This document shows, one piece after another, positions 28,063-39,983 of a stretch of DNA of 64,000 nucleotides; within the stretch, counting starts at the first letter, position 1, and each line of letters begins with the position of its first letter. The DNA comes from Scenedesmus sp. ARA3 (lineage: Eukaryota; Chlorophyta; Chlorophyceae; Sphaeropleales; Scenedesmaceae): assembly GCA_004335835.1 (NCBI GenBank), contig RWJK01001842.1:1-64000 (forward strand), in the 5' to 3' direction. The notes below the pieces were generated by a model that was given only the letters and a program-made list of their open reading frames with translations, was not told the origin of the DNA and did not search any database. The position numbers and the translations under genes were made by a program.

Positions 28063-28859
28063 GAGCTGCTGCTGCTGCCGCTGGATGTTACATCACACAA
28101 GCAGACAGTGCAGTGTGCATGTTTTATTATGCAGTTAGGCTGGCGCTAGCTGCATCCTGTGAGGGCTGCAGTTGCTGCCAGAGGTAGCACGTCACAAGCG
28201 GCCTGCACAGAGTACATGCATGGCCAGGCTGGCCCCAAGTGTTGCCAATGAGATGCAGATGCTTGACATCTGGAAGTGGTACGCTGCACACAGCTTGTAC
28301 GTTGAGCATACAGCTCGACCCTCTCAAGCAACTCAGCATAAAAGTCGGCTCTGCTGGCACATTGGGGTTTGCTGATGTTTGGGTTTGCGTCAAAGCGTGT
28401 TGAGGAGCTTTGCTGAGCGTGTCGAATGCTGGTGTTGCAACGTGTGCAAATCGTCAAGCGCTGCAGTGAAGCGTTGCGAAGGCAGGCCTGCTTGTGTACT
28501 GCCTGGGCATACTTGCCAAGGCACACCTTTAAAATCTGTTGCATTCAGTGTGGCTTGTGTTGCACAATACGGCAGAGTACCACGCACATGATAGTTGAAG
28601 CTGTTTGGGAGACATATGTACTGCACGCAGGGGGTGGGCACTGCAATCATGCACCAGGGACAAGGTGTTATGTTATTGAATAGAGAAGCAGCAGTCATGG
28701 TAGTGTTGCTGCTATTTCCCTCTGTTTTAGGTTGCAGGCGCTGCTCCACATGCACAGTGAACAGGGTGTGTCTGCAGCTGCATACATGTTGCCGACAGCT
28801 ATTGTATGCAGGTGTTGGCCTGCAGTTTAGCCAACTGTACGTACAGTACTGAGCCAACT

Positions 28860-29010
28860 TTACATTACATTACATTACATTACATGCTCCACTCAACGAG
28901 GAGTGGGAACCCCAGTCAGGAGCCAACGAGAGGCTCATAGGGGGAGGAAACATCGAAGAACAACTCATCATCGTCCAAACCGTCAGACGAAAACGCATTT
29001 ACATACAAAT
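28860..29010 (-). mobile_element. Possible 5'-truncated retroposon 3' end with (TGTAA)n tail
   Basis: On the minus strand a short open stretch (FSSDGLDDDELFFDVSSPYE then PLVGS-stop) is followed by an untranslated segment and then five TGTAA units. Coding remnant, short 3' UTR and simple tandem tail are what 3' ends of some non-LTR retrotransposons, or retroposed transcripts, look like. No reverse transcriptase remains, so the class is inference. Confidence 0.35.
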
Positions 29011-29220
29011 GAGTTGCTGAGCTGCACTACAGGGCTGCACTGCACACGGTGCATGCATGTGGGGCTGATCGATGTGTGTTGCTTGCTTCACTTCATACGA
29101 TTAGCAGAACTGCCAATCTCGGCACCCCTGAAAGTGCACCTTATTGCTACTGTATCAGCCAGTTGTGGTTCGGCTCAGCTGCATCAACAACTGGCCCCTC
29201 TTAGGCAGCCGAAGGGTAGT

Positions 29221-29237
29221 GGCGCGCGCGCGCGCGC
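29221..29237. repeat. (GC)n dinucleotide run
   Basis: An uninterrupted GC alternation of about 16 bp in otherwise mixed intergenic sequence. Confidence 0.9.
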
Positions 29238-31200
29238 CTTGTTAGATGTGTAGCCTTTTGATACCGCGGGGCAGCATGTTTTTGTTTGTAAAAGGACGCC
29301 GGCTTGCTTTTGTTTGGCATCATTGCTTACTTGCTTGATTTGGATTTCCTAATTGCCTGGCAGCCTTGTGAGCTGTCACAATCACTTGTTGTGGTAGTGC
29401 ACGCGCACCCTATGAATAGCACAGCTGTTTTTCAGGGCACTGCACTGGTTTGTTACTCTATCAAGGTATGATGCTAGCCCGCCAGTGCCTGCTACCCTGC
29501 TTTTCAGATGTGGCATTGCGCTTTTACTGTGAGGAAGTACCTGCGTCAGCACATGGCCTTCTGTGGGGTGTTGCATGCTGTGGCTTGATCCACCTCATGC
29601 TGCTATAAGCGTCCAGCATGTGTGCCTTGGCTGCGTGCAGCGCAGGCCAACTGCAGCCTGATGCTTCCTTGGTCAGCCTCACAAGGCTTGCTTGGCTTGC
29701 TTCGTGTGCAAGGCACATAATTGAGTTGGCTTGCATACCAGTTGTGTTGTGTACAGGTCATCATTGTTATTGGTATTGTTGCTTGTTGCATGCGGACACT
29801 GCATGCCGGGCTAGGCCTTAGCTGATGCATACGTGCATGCTTGCTGTTGCACACATGTGTCAGAGGGCGGCCAGTGCCAAACATATATTAAGAATGTTGT
29901 TCAGGAAGGCAGCAGTTTCAGATGAGCTTGTCATTTGGGCCGCCCACAACTGCACAGCCTGCCACTTTTCTGTATCGGTTGCTGCTGTTGCTTAGTTGTT
30001 GCACGTATTTGTCTCAAACACAATGAGGCGGCGGCAATTACTTGGCTTGCTAGTACGACCTGCTGAGTTGAAGTTACAGCCAATGTAGCTCTGTCACAGC
30101 AATGCGTAACCAAGACAGGCACCGCAGCACATACTGTGGGTGTAACACGCAGTTGGCGCTCCGCCAACAGGCGTGCACACAAGCATTCGTGGATGCTGCA
30201 GATTGGCAATGCATACAGACAGCATAGGCACACCAACCTGTGCAACAGACCTGCGCGTCCAGAGACACCCACTTTTAAACCTGACTGCCACCAGGTGTAA
30301 CCCCACAGCACACAGCATTGCACAATAATCGATACAAACAATACATTACCAGGGGGAGCTAGCCATGCCAATACCGGCCTCTTTCAAAGCAGACTGTTTA
30401 TTTTGGAGTCCTGCAGCAGTCCTGCAAGCACTGCAAGCCTCTAGGCTGCATGCCTGCAACACTGCAGCAAGGTGGCTGCTGCAGCCTCAAGCGTCCTTGA
30501 ACCCAAGCCAGAACCAATATTTCTCACATTTGCATACGTTGGAGGTCCACATGTGAGCTCAGGGAGCCCAGCAACCACTTAAAATTTGTTGTTGTCGGAT
30601 ACTTGCATCCAGTGCAACCGCCAGACAACCCACACTGGTCTGGCACTGCCTCTGATGCTCATCGTGTGAAGTTGATATGCAGACAGCGTGCATTCACACT
30701 GTGCGCACAGCGAACTGGCACACAGCCACACAGCGTGCAAATGCAAGGTCAATATAGCATGCACACAGCTTCTGGTGACTGCTGGCACGCCTTTGAAAAG
30801 GGTTGCAAGATACAACGTGTGCAACAACAGCCATCACAGCAGCGCAGGGACGCTTGGCGCTGAAGTTACTGCTTGCGTGAGTGCTGTAAATGATTGTGCC
30901 TCACAAGCAGGCTCCAGTGTCACGTTCTGACACAGCCCCGCACGCCACCCCATACAGCAAACTGCAGCATCGGCTTTCCACGCCGATGTGCACGCAGTGA
31001 TTTGAAATTGTGCAGCCACAGCAGTGATGCATGCATACACTGAACTTCTTTCATATGCATCGCAGGAGACGGCTGGGCGCCGCTTTTGCCACCCACATCA
31101 ATGCAACCACACCCCGGACGCTGAGCACATGCGCGCATATTCTTGCCCACCAAGTGCAAACATTGCCGCCAAGCTGGATGATGCACACGTCACCCGCAGG

Positions 31201-31275
31201 GAAGTTCACGCAGGAAAGTACCACGCACCCTGAAGTTCATGCAGGCAAGTATCATGCACCCTGAAGTTCTTGCCT
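31201..31275. repeat. 31-bp tandem repeat, about 2.4 copies
   Basis: Units begin GAAGTTCACGCAGGAAAGTA at 31201 and 31232, with a partial third at 31263. Confidence 0.85.
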
Positions 31276-32395
31276 GGAACGTCATCATGCACCGCACATG
31301 GTTGAGGTTGAGCTTGTCCCCGCTGATTTTCGTGCTGGATATGCCCTGCACCACGCTGTAACACAACTGGTGCCACAATACACCGCTCCACCCCCCAAAC
31401 CTGGAAACCATCACAATCGTGCCTGCGCAATGCTCAAAACTGGCAATGTGCAGCAGGCAGTAAGCGCGCCGCGCCCACAGCTGAGCCAAGACAAAGTTCA
31501 CACCAAGTTGTCAGTGCTGCTGCTGCCGCTGCCCCTACTGCGGTGACAGCCGCAGTGAAGAAACGCGTCTGGTGTCACCACCAGGCAGGAACATTGGACA
31601 CCAACTGGTACTGCCCTTAACACCTGATCATGTAGGGTCACGAGATGTGTATGCCCCCTTGTGACAGCCTCAGAGCAGGCCAGGTGCAGAGAGTAGCAGT
31701 GAGCACCCCCATCCGTCAAACATGCACACCAGAATGTCGCAATAATCCGCCCACATGCAGGCAGGCAAGCGCCAAGCATCAACACTGTGCAGCCACACCT
31801 CAAACCTTAAGCGCTGAGATTGTTTGAACCTTACTTTGACTCAGACGGCAGCGTCACTGCCAGCTCTGCGTCGAATACCCAAAGATCCGGAAACAGCAGT
31901 AACCTCCAAGACACAAGAATGTGCACAAAGGCAACGGCGCACAATGCTGATGTAGAGAATGTAGGACATGCACGCTGTGCCACGCAACCGCAAAAGCACA
32001 GGAGCCAGCAGTCCCATCACCTAACAGCAATGCAGCTGCTATGTTCGAACTCACATGCGTTTGCATTATATGGTGCCCCGACAGCAAAGGCAGATCAGTG
32101 CACACACTGTGTGGCAGGTCATCAGACCAGCAGCCAAGGCGTGCGGCCTGCAGCGGCCACTAGCTGCATCAGCAACAGCAGTCACACTGCTGTTGCAGTG
32201 CTTGTGGGGTGGGGGTGCCAACCAACGTTGCAGTGCCAACCTGTACTGTCTGCAGCAGCCAAGGCATGCCTGCTGCAGCATCCTCCATCTGTGTCAGCAA
32301 CAGCACCCATGCTGCAGCGTCGCTGCTACTGCTGCATTTGTGCAGCTCACCCACTGCAACTGCAGTTCAGACACCCGCCAAACCCTGGACAACCC

Positions 32396-32885
32396 TAAAC
32401 ATAGCCCCTCATTCAGCACCGCTGCTGAATGACCCCGAAATGTCAGCAGCTGGGGTACAGCCCACAGCAGTCTAATCATGCTGCAAACCTCATCCAAACC
32501 AAAGGATTTGATAACCCCTCCTTCAGTTCCCAATGCAGCTTCACTGGTGACATGCACCCACAGGCTGCTGCGACCTTCCAGGTGCAAGAGGCAGTACAGC
32601 CCACAACTGTGCAATCATGCTGCAAACCGCTGCAAACTCAAATAGGTTGACAACCCCTCCTTCAGACCCAAATGCAGCTTCACTGGCAAAAAATGCGTCA
32701 TAAACCCACAGGCTGCAGTGACCTGCCAGGTGCAGGAGGCGGTACGGCCCACATCTGTGCAATCATGCTGCGGACGTCATTCAAACCACAAGAGTTGATA
32801 ACCCCTCCTTCAATCCGCACTGCAGCCTCACTGCCGGCATGGCGCCATATACCCACAGGCAGCAGTGACTTTCCAGGTGCAGGAG
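32396..32885. repeat. Decayed tandem array, about 115-150 bp per unit
   Basis: Blocks of the form TAACCCCTCCTTCA, then TGCAG-TTCACTGG, CCACAGGCTGC and CAGGTGCAGGAGGC recur with anchors near 32403, 32513, 32652 and 32800. A related block near 31860-31960 shares the tail GTGCACAAA and GGCGCACAA with 32890-32915, so the array may once have been longer. Confidence 0.8.
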
Positions 32886-33235
32886 TGTGCACAAAAGCTA
32901 TGGCGCACAACGCTGATAGCAGGATAGGTTGCATGAGATGCGGACCGTGCGCAAAGCAGCTGCACATGCACAACAGCCACGACTTCCCGCACATGCCATG
33001 CTATGGTGTGTTGGGGTGTGCATACGTTGAACTTCACACGTCGACAATCAGCGAACACCGTTCAGCACACAGAGTGTGCAACATGTAAGCAGCCCAACAG
33101 TCATGAAGGAGGAATAACACGCACCTAGAACTGGGATCCGCACACAAGGGCACAGCCATGATAGTTGAAGTTGTCGGGCACCAAACAATGGAAGCTGATG
33201 CCAAACAGCGGTACACACACCGCCAAACATTCGGA

Positions 33236-33396
33236 TGTGTGTGCCTCAGATTACAAGCGCAGCCCTGGCCGCCACAACCAACCCAGGTCAGACATGTTGG
33301 ACCACACAGTGTGCAGGAAGTCTCTGCTATAAATGTGTGTGCCTCACATGACAAGCGAACCCTGGCCGCCACAATAAATCCACATCAGACATGCGA
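33236..33396. repeat. Two-copy tandem repeat, about 100 bp
   Basis: GTGTGTGCCTCA, then ACAAGCG, then CCCTGGCCGCCACAA occurs at 33236-33293 and again at 33335-33396 with scattered changes. Confidence 0.85.
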
Positions 33397-33432
33397 TAAC
33401 TATCTGCTCTTACATGCACTGCGCAACCTGCT

Positions 33433-34035
33433 TCAGTCCAGGCCCCAAGCATGCATCTGCTGCAGCATCATGTCGCTGCGCTGCTGCAGGTGCTGCTGCA
33501 CGTCCGCAGCAATCAGCTGCTGCAGCGGCACAGCTGCCGTGCAGGCAGCAGCATTACCCGTGCCATCAGCGTCACGCGTGCCAACCTCAGGCTGCTTCTG
33601 CTGCTTCTGCTTCTGCTTCTGCTTCTGCTGCTCGCATTGCTGCTGCTGCTGCTGCCGCTGCTCCTGCAGCTGCTTGCGCTGCTGATATTCTATCACTGCG
33701 CATTCCCCGATCATAGAAGGCATCGGGTTGTGCGGGTACGATGCAACAAAGCCAATAGCCCGTTGCAGCGGGGAGCACATGTTAGTGTGGAAGTAGCCGA
33801 GGCATTGCAGCGCAAGCAGCAGCAGGCTTACATGCCTGTCTAAGGCTTGACAGAGCGATGCGATGTTGGAAGTGGCGCTGCTGCTGCTGCTGCCAAAGCC
33901 ACTGTTGCTGCCACTGCCGCTGCTGCCGGCTGGACTGTCCTCGCTGCTGCACTGCTTGCCGGAGTCAAAGTTGGGACTGCTTGATGCGTGTTTGGTGGAA
34001 GCTGCAGCAGCAGCAGTACGGCTTGCAGCAGCGCG

Positions 34036-34066
<31 letters not shown>

Positions 34067-34462
34067 GCTGCTGCTGCTGGTGGCACAGCGGAGCTGGTGG
34101 CAGGCTGCTGCGTGTGTGCTTGCTGCTGCAGCTGCTGCCGCCTCAGCACAGCTTCAAACAGTGCAGTGGCGCCCTGGTTGGGCATTTCCGGCAGGCTGGC
34201 ACGAGCCACATCATTCATGCGGTGGAACTCCCTGCGCGCAGCGATCATCAGGCGCAGCTGCAAATCGCTGAACTGCTGCCGCGCCGCCACCTGCTTCCAG
34301 AACTGCTGCGAGGCAGGGCAGGCCTTGCCGTGGCTGCTTGACCGAGCAAAGGAGGCGACGTATGCGTCAGGCGCAAAGATGAGGGACAGTGCTGACAGCC
34401 GCAGGAATCCGCCAGTCACCTCCTGAAGCTCCTGCATGGCAGCGCCACCAAGGCTGCCGCTG

Positions 34463-34519
<57 letters not shown>

Positions 34520-35591
34520 GCATCGCCTCCCGCTGCTGCTGCTGCTGCTGCCGCGTGCGCTGCGCTGGCTGCCGCGCCTGGCCGCTGCACCAGTTCCAGC
34601 AGCAGCGTCAGCCGCAGGAACACATCTGCCCTGCTTTGCTCCCAATCATCAACGCTCATGGCGCGCACCTGCACAATGGTGGTGTCACCAGAGCCAACAC
34701 TTGTTAGAACGTTTTAGCTTGTTACCAACACGCGAGGTGCTGTCGTAGCCAGCTGCAGCAGCAGTGCGGCTGACTCGTGTATGTCCTGCTCATGCTCTGC
34801 ACGCGTCGCGCATCGGTTGTGGCAGGCACTCTGGCACGCAACTGGCTAACTAGTTACTAGTACTGCTGTAACCAAACAGGTGCTCAAACAAACAACTAGA
34901 CAGGACTGCATGCGGCAGGCACCCCTGAGCTTTGCAGTTGTCACAAGGGATCCATTGACTGCAAGGCACCCTGGACTGCCAGAGGCAGTAGAGCACCGCT
35001 ACCGGCCCTCACCTGCTCCAGATGCTGCTCTGTTGCTGACAGCAGCAGGCCAGCGATGTAGTTGCTGCCCAGGGACGCTGCATCTGGCCCGATGACACCA
35101 CCTGCTGCTGCATGCGCTGCCTGTGTCTCCTGCAGGCCGTTCTGCCTGATGCTCAGCACCAGCTGCTGCATGCCCACCATGTCCACAATCACCTGCATAG
35201 CCATGGAGGAATAAGTCGCATTTGTATGTTTCTAGTTTGTAAAGCGAAAGGGGCACGTGCCGATCACCGATGCAGGCAAACACGCAGAGATGGCAGCAAA
35301 GCTTGAAGGGCACAGCAGGTGATGTGCTGGAGAGCGATGAAGCTGAACTACGGTGGCACGTGGGCTGTTTGCGCCCACCTGTTGCAGCAGCCTTTCGTCC
35401 TCCTGCTCCTCTTGCATCTTGCGAAGCTTTTGTAACGCAGCATCGTGCTGAGACTTCACCACTCGGTAGTAAGTACTCAGGCACTTGGTGAGTGCGGCAG
35501 GCTGCTTCTGTACGCGTGTGCTCAGCTCCAGACCTTTGCTTCGTTGACTCTTCGTGGCTTTTTCAGCACGAGGCGATCCAGGCGGAGTCAT
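33433..35591 (-). CDS. Unrecognised protein rich in Ala, Gln and Asp runs
   Basis: Three exons close in phase (542 aa): 35591-35379, 35192-35013, 34668-33433. The N-terminus starts MTPPGSPRAEKATKSQRS and runs into a helical, charged segment (ALQKLRKMQEEQEDERLLQQ) likely to form a coiled coil. Exon 2 is helical (VIVDMVGMQQLVLSIRQNG). Exon 3 holds runs of 12 Asp (34461-34496, pure TCATCA on the plus strand), Ala, Ser and Gln/Lys-Gln around conserved-looking helices (ASQQFWKQVAARQQFSDLQL, HVSLLLLALQCLGYFHTNM). No signal peptide or membrane span is seen, so it is probably nuclear or cytosolic. I do not recognise the family. A minus-strand TGTAA at 33410-33414 lies 20 bp past the stop and may be the poly(A) signal. 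Confidence 0.7.
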
Positions 35592-36063
35592 AGTCAGCGA
35601 TCGGCGACAGTAGCGAACATGACGGAAATGCGCCCTGTATCACGTGCGTGAGGCTGTCTAAATATGATCTTGAGTGTTGCGTGTCTACATGCATTTGATA
35701 CGTGAGAGTAGAAGACGCGGTATTGAGTGTTAACTAATAGAGTCCGCTAACCCACCAACATTTGTGGGGTCCGTCTGCAGCGTATCCATCGCTGAATTGC
35801 CCTTGCTATGTTGATCTCCGTCCTTTGATTTTGTTTCCGGTTTTTGCAAGCCTGCTGCTGCAAGGCCGTTCAGCACGAAGACCTAATCCTGCCGCAGGCA
35901 GTGAGGGTATCCTCACTGGTGAGCGCAGTCACTGCACGGTGCGGTTGACCGCATTTAAAACATATCAGTGACGCGTATTGACCAGGTCCGCTGCTGCACC
36001 GACGTTTGCTTGACTGCTGTGCGATTCACTGTGAGCAGCGAGTGAGTAGTCCTCACTAGGTCA

Positions 36064-36088
36064 CTAGTGACCCAGGCTGGGTCACTAG
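36064..36088. repeat. Perfect 11-bp inverted repeat with 3-nt loop
   Basis: CTAGTGACCCA, then GGC, then TGGGTCACTAG forms a perfect hairpin. The left arm overlaps a second palindrome, GTCACTAGTGAC (36060-36071). Confidence 0.95.
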
Positions 36089-36158
36089 ACTATGAGCACA
36101 TGCAGACTTGGAAGCCTTCCTCACGGTGAGGCTCGGAAGCCTTTGTACAAGTGTAGGT

Positions 36159-36269
36159 GCAAGACATGCCTATGGGGGTGCAAGACATGCCTATGGGGGT
36201 GCAAGACATGCCTATGGGGGTGAAAGAGCAAGACATGCCTATGGGGGTGCAAGACATGCCTATGGGGGT
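36159..36269. repeat. Five-copy 21-bp minisatellite
   Basis: Five exact copies of GCAAGACATGCCTATGGGGGT, with a 6-bp insert (GAAAGA) between copies 3 and 4. Unit and insert are multiples of 3, so the plus-strand frame 36157-36354 reads a repeated QDMPMGV heptapeptide without stops. No start context or splice partner shows it is translated. Confidence 0.95.
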
Positions 36270-38266
36270 CTCAGACCCAGTGAGAGCGCCTCCGCCTGTC
36301 AAGGTGAGATTGGCCAGGCTGGCCAGGACATCTTGGAAACATTGGAAACGTTAAGCTAGGCATGCGCAGTACCCAGCTTGCAACTAGTACTTCAGAGCTT
36401 AACGGCACACGGTATGTATAAGAACAAATTTACACATCCGCAGAGTCTTCACCGACCGCCTTGGATGCGAAACTGCACATCATCTTCAAGCAAAGCTGCG
36501 CCATATAAAGAAAGTTGCGCCAGAAGACCTCTCGTTCCAGGTCTCCTGGCCATCTGCGTGGGCTGCAGTATGTCATCAGTTGCTACGTGTTTACTGATGT
36601 TTGCCTGTTGCGCTAAGTTCATGCATGTGCATGCTGTCAGGTACTCAAGTCGTGCACCAGAGTGCCCAGGCTGCAGAACAAACATTGAACCGTGCTGGTG
36701 CAACATCCTCAAAGTGAAGCCGCTGTCAACCAGCATACTGTTCACCAAGTGGCATGGGTTGGAAGCTGCACTTCGGTAAGCTACATATGTTACATAATCT
36801 TACACAGTAGTATACTATTACATAGCACCAAACAGCTGTGAAGCAGTCAACGTACAAGCAGAGCAGGCGCAGCAACAAAAGGCTTTAGCTGCTGCGCAGC
36901 ATGCTGCCGTCAGCTGGCGAGACTGCACAGGCCACGCTGGCCCTCTGTCACACAGCTTCGAAGCTGTGTCTGAATTTACATGCTGAAAAACACAGCAAAC
37001 CCCATGTTAACAGCTTGGTGCTTGCAGACATGAGGCCAGCAGAAGCACGGTCTACAGACGCAGCCGGCTGCAACCCCTCTGCAGAGCTCTGTGCATGTGC
37101 CTGCAAAGTACAAGCCCAAACTGAAGACGCGCTGCAAATTGAACAAGCCCACAAGTGTGATTGGATCACAAGCGCCCACGTGGCTGGGGGTGGCTGAAAA
37201 CTGGTGAATAGAGTAAGTACAAGGCGACTGTATGTATTAGGCTGTGACCAGCACTGTGAGATTTGATGTAAAGGTCAGCAAAGCAGGCCGGGTGCACACA
37301 CAACAACAGCAACAGACAGGCAGCCGCTTGTTACGCGGGCTGGGTTTATTGTATGTAAACCACCGCTACAAGTGCAACCAGAAGTTGGCAGCGGTGAGAG
37401 CGTAAAGAACACAGCAGAAACTCTGCAAACTCCATGTTCACAGCAGAAGCAGACGCTGTCAACAAGACAGCAGTGCAGGCCAGGTGGGTGCCGTACCAAA
37501 GCATCCGACAGGCACTTGCCAGACAAACAGGCTGGCGGTTATTAACAACCGCAATATTGCTGGCGAGGCACATGTGGGATGCAACAGCTGGCAGTTAAGC
37601 CAGAGCAATGCGGGATGTAACGCAAAAGCTGGCAGCTAACCCAGTATCCAGTCAATTTGTGCTGCGCAAGAGGCTCACCGAAAGCAACAATCAGAACAAG
37701 TCTGATACCAACATCTGCCACTGGCCTCATTCTCGCTGCAGCAAGCCGTGTCAGGCCTCTCCTGCACTTTTCATGCTGCACAATAGTTCATTGATTGCGG
37801 TGCTGCCACAGTAACAGTGCAGACACCCAGCTGCACGCACACACATCTCAACGACCACCATGTGCAGCGACATGTACAAAACATGCCCCATTGCAAATGC
37901 AATTGCGCTGCATGTCAAAAGCTGCAGCATCCACAAGGCACTGTACGCCTCTCAGGTGTTAAGTCGCCGGAATCACCTGCTGACAATTTGCATGGGCCCA
38001 CGGCCCACCAAGCAACCTCACTGCTCAGGCATAGCCTGCATGGCATGCGTTGTCTTAACAGCAAGTATGCACAGCACCACCGTAATCATCCGCACGCAAG
38101 TCCTCACAAGCCTCAGCTACAGCCGGCAGCAGCAGCCCTGCCCGGCACCATACGTTTTGGGAGCTACACATCACATAACAGCTCCTCGTTCAAAAGGCCC
38201 CGTCACATTCCTCAGCCAAAAACGCATGAGGGGCACGAGGCCAGCCTGTTGGGCTTATCTGGGCCT

Positions 38267-38943
38267 CTACCAGTTGACAAAGTAGAGGTAGAACACACCA
38301 CTGAGGCCTGCGGGGCGCGTCCAGTAGCCAAGCTTGGCCACGTAGCCGCCTGTGCCTCCCACGATGGCCTTGTCAGTGAACAGCGGGTCCTGGATGCCGG
38401 TGCCGTCGCCGACGAGGAAGATCTTGCCGGCAGGGAAGCCGTTGATTGCAACAGGCAGAGTCCTGCACGGCGGCAGCAGCAGCAGCAGCAGCAGCGGCGG
38501 CAGCAAGCGTGTCGGGATGAGACTGGGTGAGATAGTGGGCGTGTATCTTGTGGGAAGTGCAGCAGCCTGGTCTGGCACGGCTGTGCAGCACACAGGGTTT
38601 GCTGCTTGCTGGCAGGAAGTGACATCGGCATGCCACTTGAGAGATTGCTGGCATGGGCAAAATGTGTGTGTCTTCAGCCAGCTGTGGGTGTGGTGATGCT
38701 CATGAGCAGTTTGGACAAAGCGTGTGTGGCGTAAGGCTGTTAAACGGCAAGTGTGCTTCAAAGCACGAGCCTCTCATAAACTTGGCATTCAGTGGTGCGC
38801 TGCCAGCCAGTGGCTGGGCTGGATGCGGCCCATGCCACAACCAGCCAGTAAGCCGCACACAGTTTCTTGGTGCACTCACACAGTGATCTGGTAGTTGAGG
38901 TACTTGGATGCGACAGTGACATCGGTGTAGATGCCTGCACAGC

Positions 38944-38986
<43 letters not shown>

Positions 38987-39983
38987 GCGGCGGCGGGCAG
39001 GGATGTGTCAGCATCATGTCTGGATCCTAGCTAGGTGAACATCATCATTGGCAGGGCAGGCTGCAAGGTCATCCTGTAGAGCTCAGCCAGTATGCATGTA
39101 CTGCCTGGGCAGGCGCATTGTGTGAAGGATGGAGTGATCATGGAAAGCAGCACACACAGCTCAGCAGCAGTGTGTGTGATAGCAGCAGCTCTGAGGAGGC
39201 CGTCAGGGCACCTCTCTCACCTGAGTAGGCAGCAGTGCCGCCACCCTCCAGGTTCAGGCTGCAGGCACCAGGACAAACGCAGGGTGGTGGCAGCAGATGC
39301 GGCAGAAGGCAGCAGATGCAAGGCATATGTCAGGCCCGGACAGATGGTTCAGATGATGCATGAATCAAACACGATGGTTTGCAAGCCTGTAGCAGTGCTG
39401 GCACAGGCAGCAGGCAGCTGCCTTAAAGCAGTGCATGCAGCTTTCTGGAGAAGAGGTTGCCAAGCCATGATGTCAGTGACACATGGCAGGGTGCATGCGC
39501 ACAAATTTTGCCATTTCAAGGGAGGTACTAGATTAATATATCCAGTAGATATGTGCACAATTTTCCCCCGCCAGGCTGGCACTGTGTAGCTGCCAGCATA
39601 GCAATACCTCGGCCTTCATGCTTTTCTGTGAAATGGTTTGCGAGCGCACTGCAGCAGCGGTTATACCATGCAGGGCAGCGCTCGCCGGTACCCAGTACAA
39701 CCGGACAACACAGCAGCTGCATGGGCAGCAGTCTGCCCACTGTGTGCACTCACGTGAATGTCCCGGTGTCTCCAACAACGGCTGTCTTGTCATCACCAGA
39801 CTCGGAGCCAGCCTGCTGCCCGATGCTCTTGAGGATGAGCAGCCTGGTGGTCGGGGTTTTGGGCCAGGGCTTAGGCCTGCCGTGACCCCAGTTGCCCCAA
39901 TGGCTGGGCTCTTGGGCGCTCACTGCAGCCGCAGCGAAGAGGCACACGAGGGCCGCTAGGGCCAGGGGCTTGGACAGGGCCAT
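38267..39983 (-). CDS. Small secreted dirigent / allene-oxide-cyclase-like barrel protein
   Basis: Four exons close in phase (172 aa): 39983-39754, 39258-39221, 38934-38880, 38462-38267. A clear signal peptide (MALSKPLALAALVCLFAAAA) is followed by a charged linker. The mature part is mostly beta-strand: GTFTLNLEGGGTAAYSG, YTDVTVASKYLNYQITVTLP, then DKAIVGGTGGYVAKLGYW and GVFYLYFVNW at the end. The GGTGGYVAKLG turn and the terminal strand resemble the last hairpin of dirigent and allene-oxide-cyclase barrels. Those act in lignan coupling or jasmonate synthesis in plants, but neither role is implied here. With a signal peptide it probably acts outside the cell or in the secretory route. The family call is by motif and length only. 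Confidence 0.7.

Larger units (their letters stand above)
28063..33432. other. Gene-poor region, about 5.4 kb
   Basis: No exon chain with closing phases was found on either strand. The region holds the TACAT array with a possible retroposon end (28860-29010), a GC dinucleotide run (29221-29237), and tandem repeats at 31201-31275, 32396-32885 and 33236-33396. A 146-aa open frame at 29931-30371 (-) lacks recognisable sequence and I do not call it. Confidence 0.5.
35592..38266. other. Intergenic, about 2.7 kb
   Basis: No supported gene. The stretch contains the hairpin at 36064-36088 and the 21-bp minisatellite at 36159-36269. A 99-aa minus-strand frame at 36449-36748 reads somewhat like protein but has no partner exons or known motif. 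Confidence 0.45.

Noticed and set aside
29931..30371. 146-aa minus-strand frame
   Set aside because: No recognisable motif, no neighbouring exons and atypical composition; left uncalled.
33451..34426. Plus-strand Leu/Cys-rich frames
   Set aside because: Shadows of poly-Gln/Ala coding triplets in the minus-strand gene 33433-35591.
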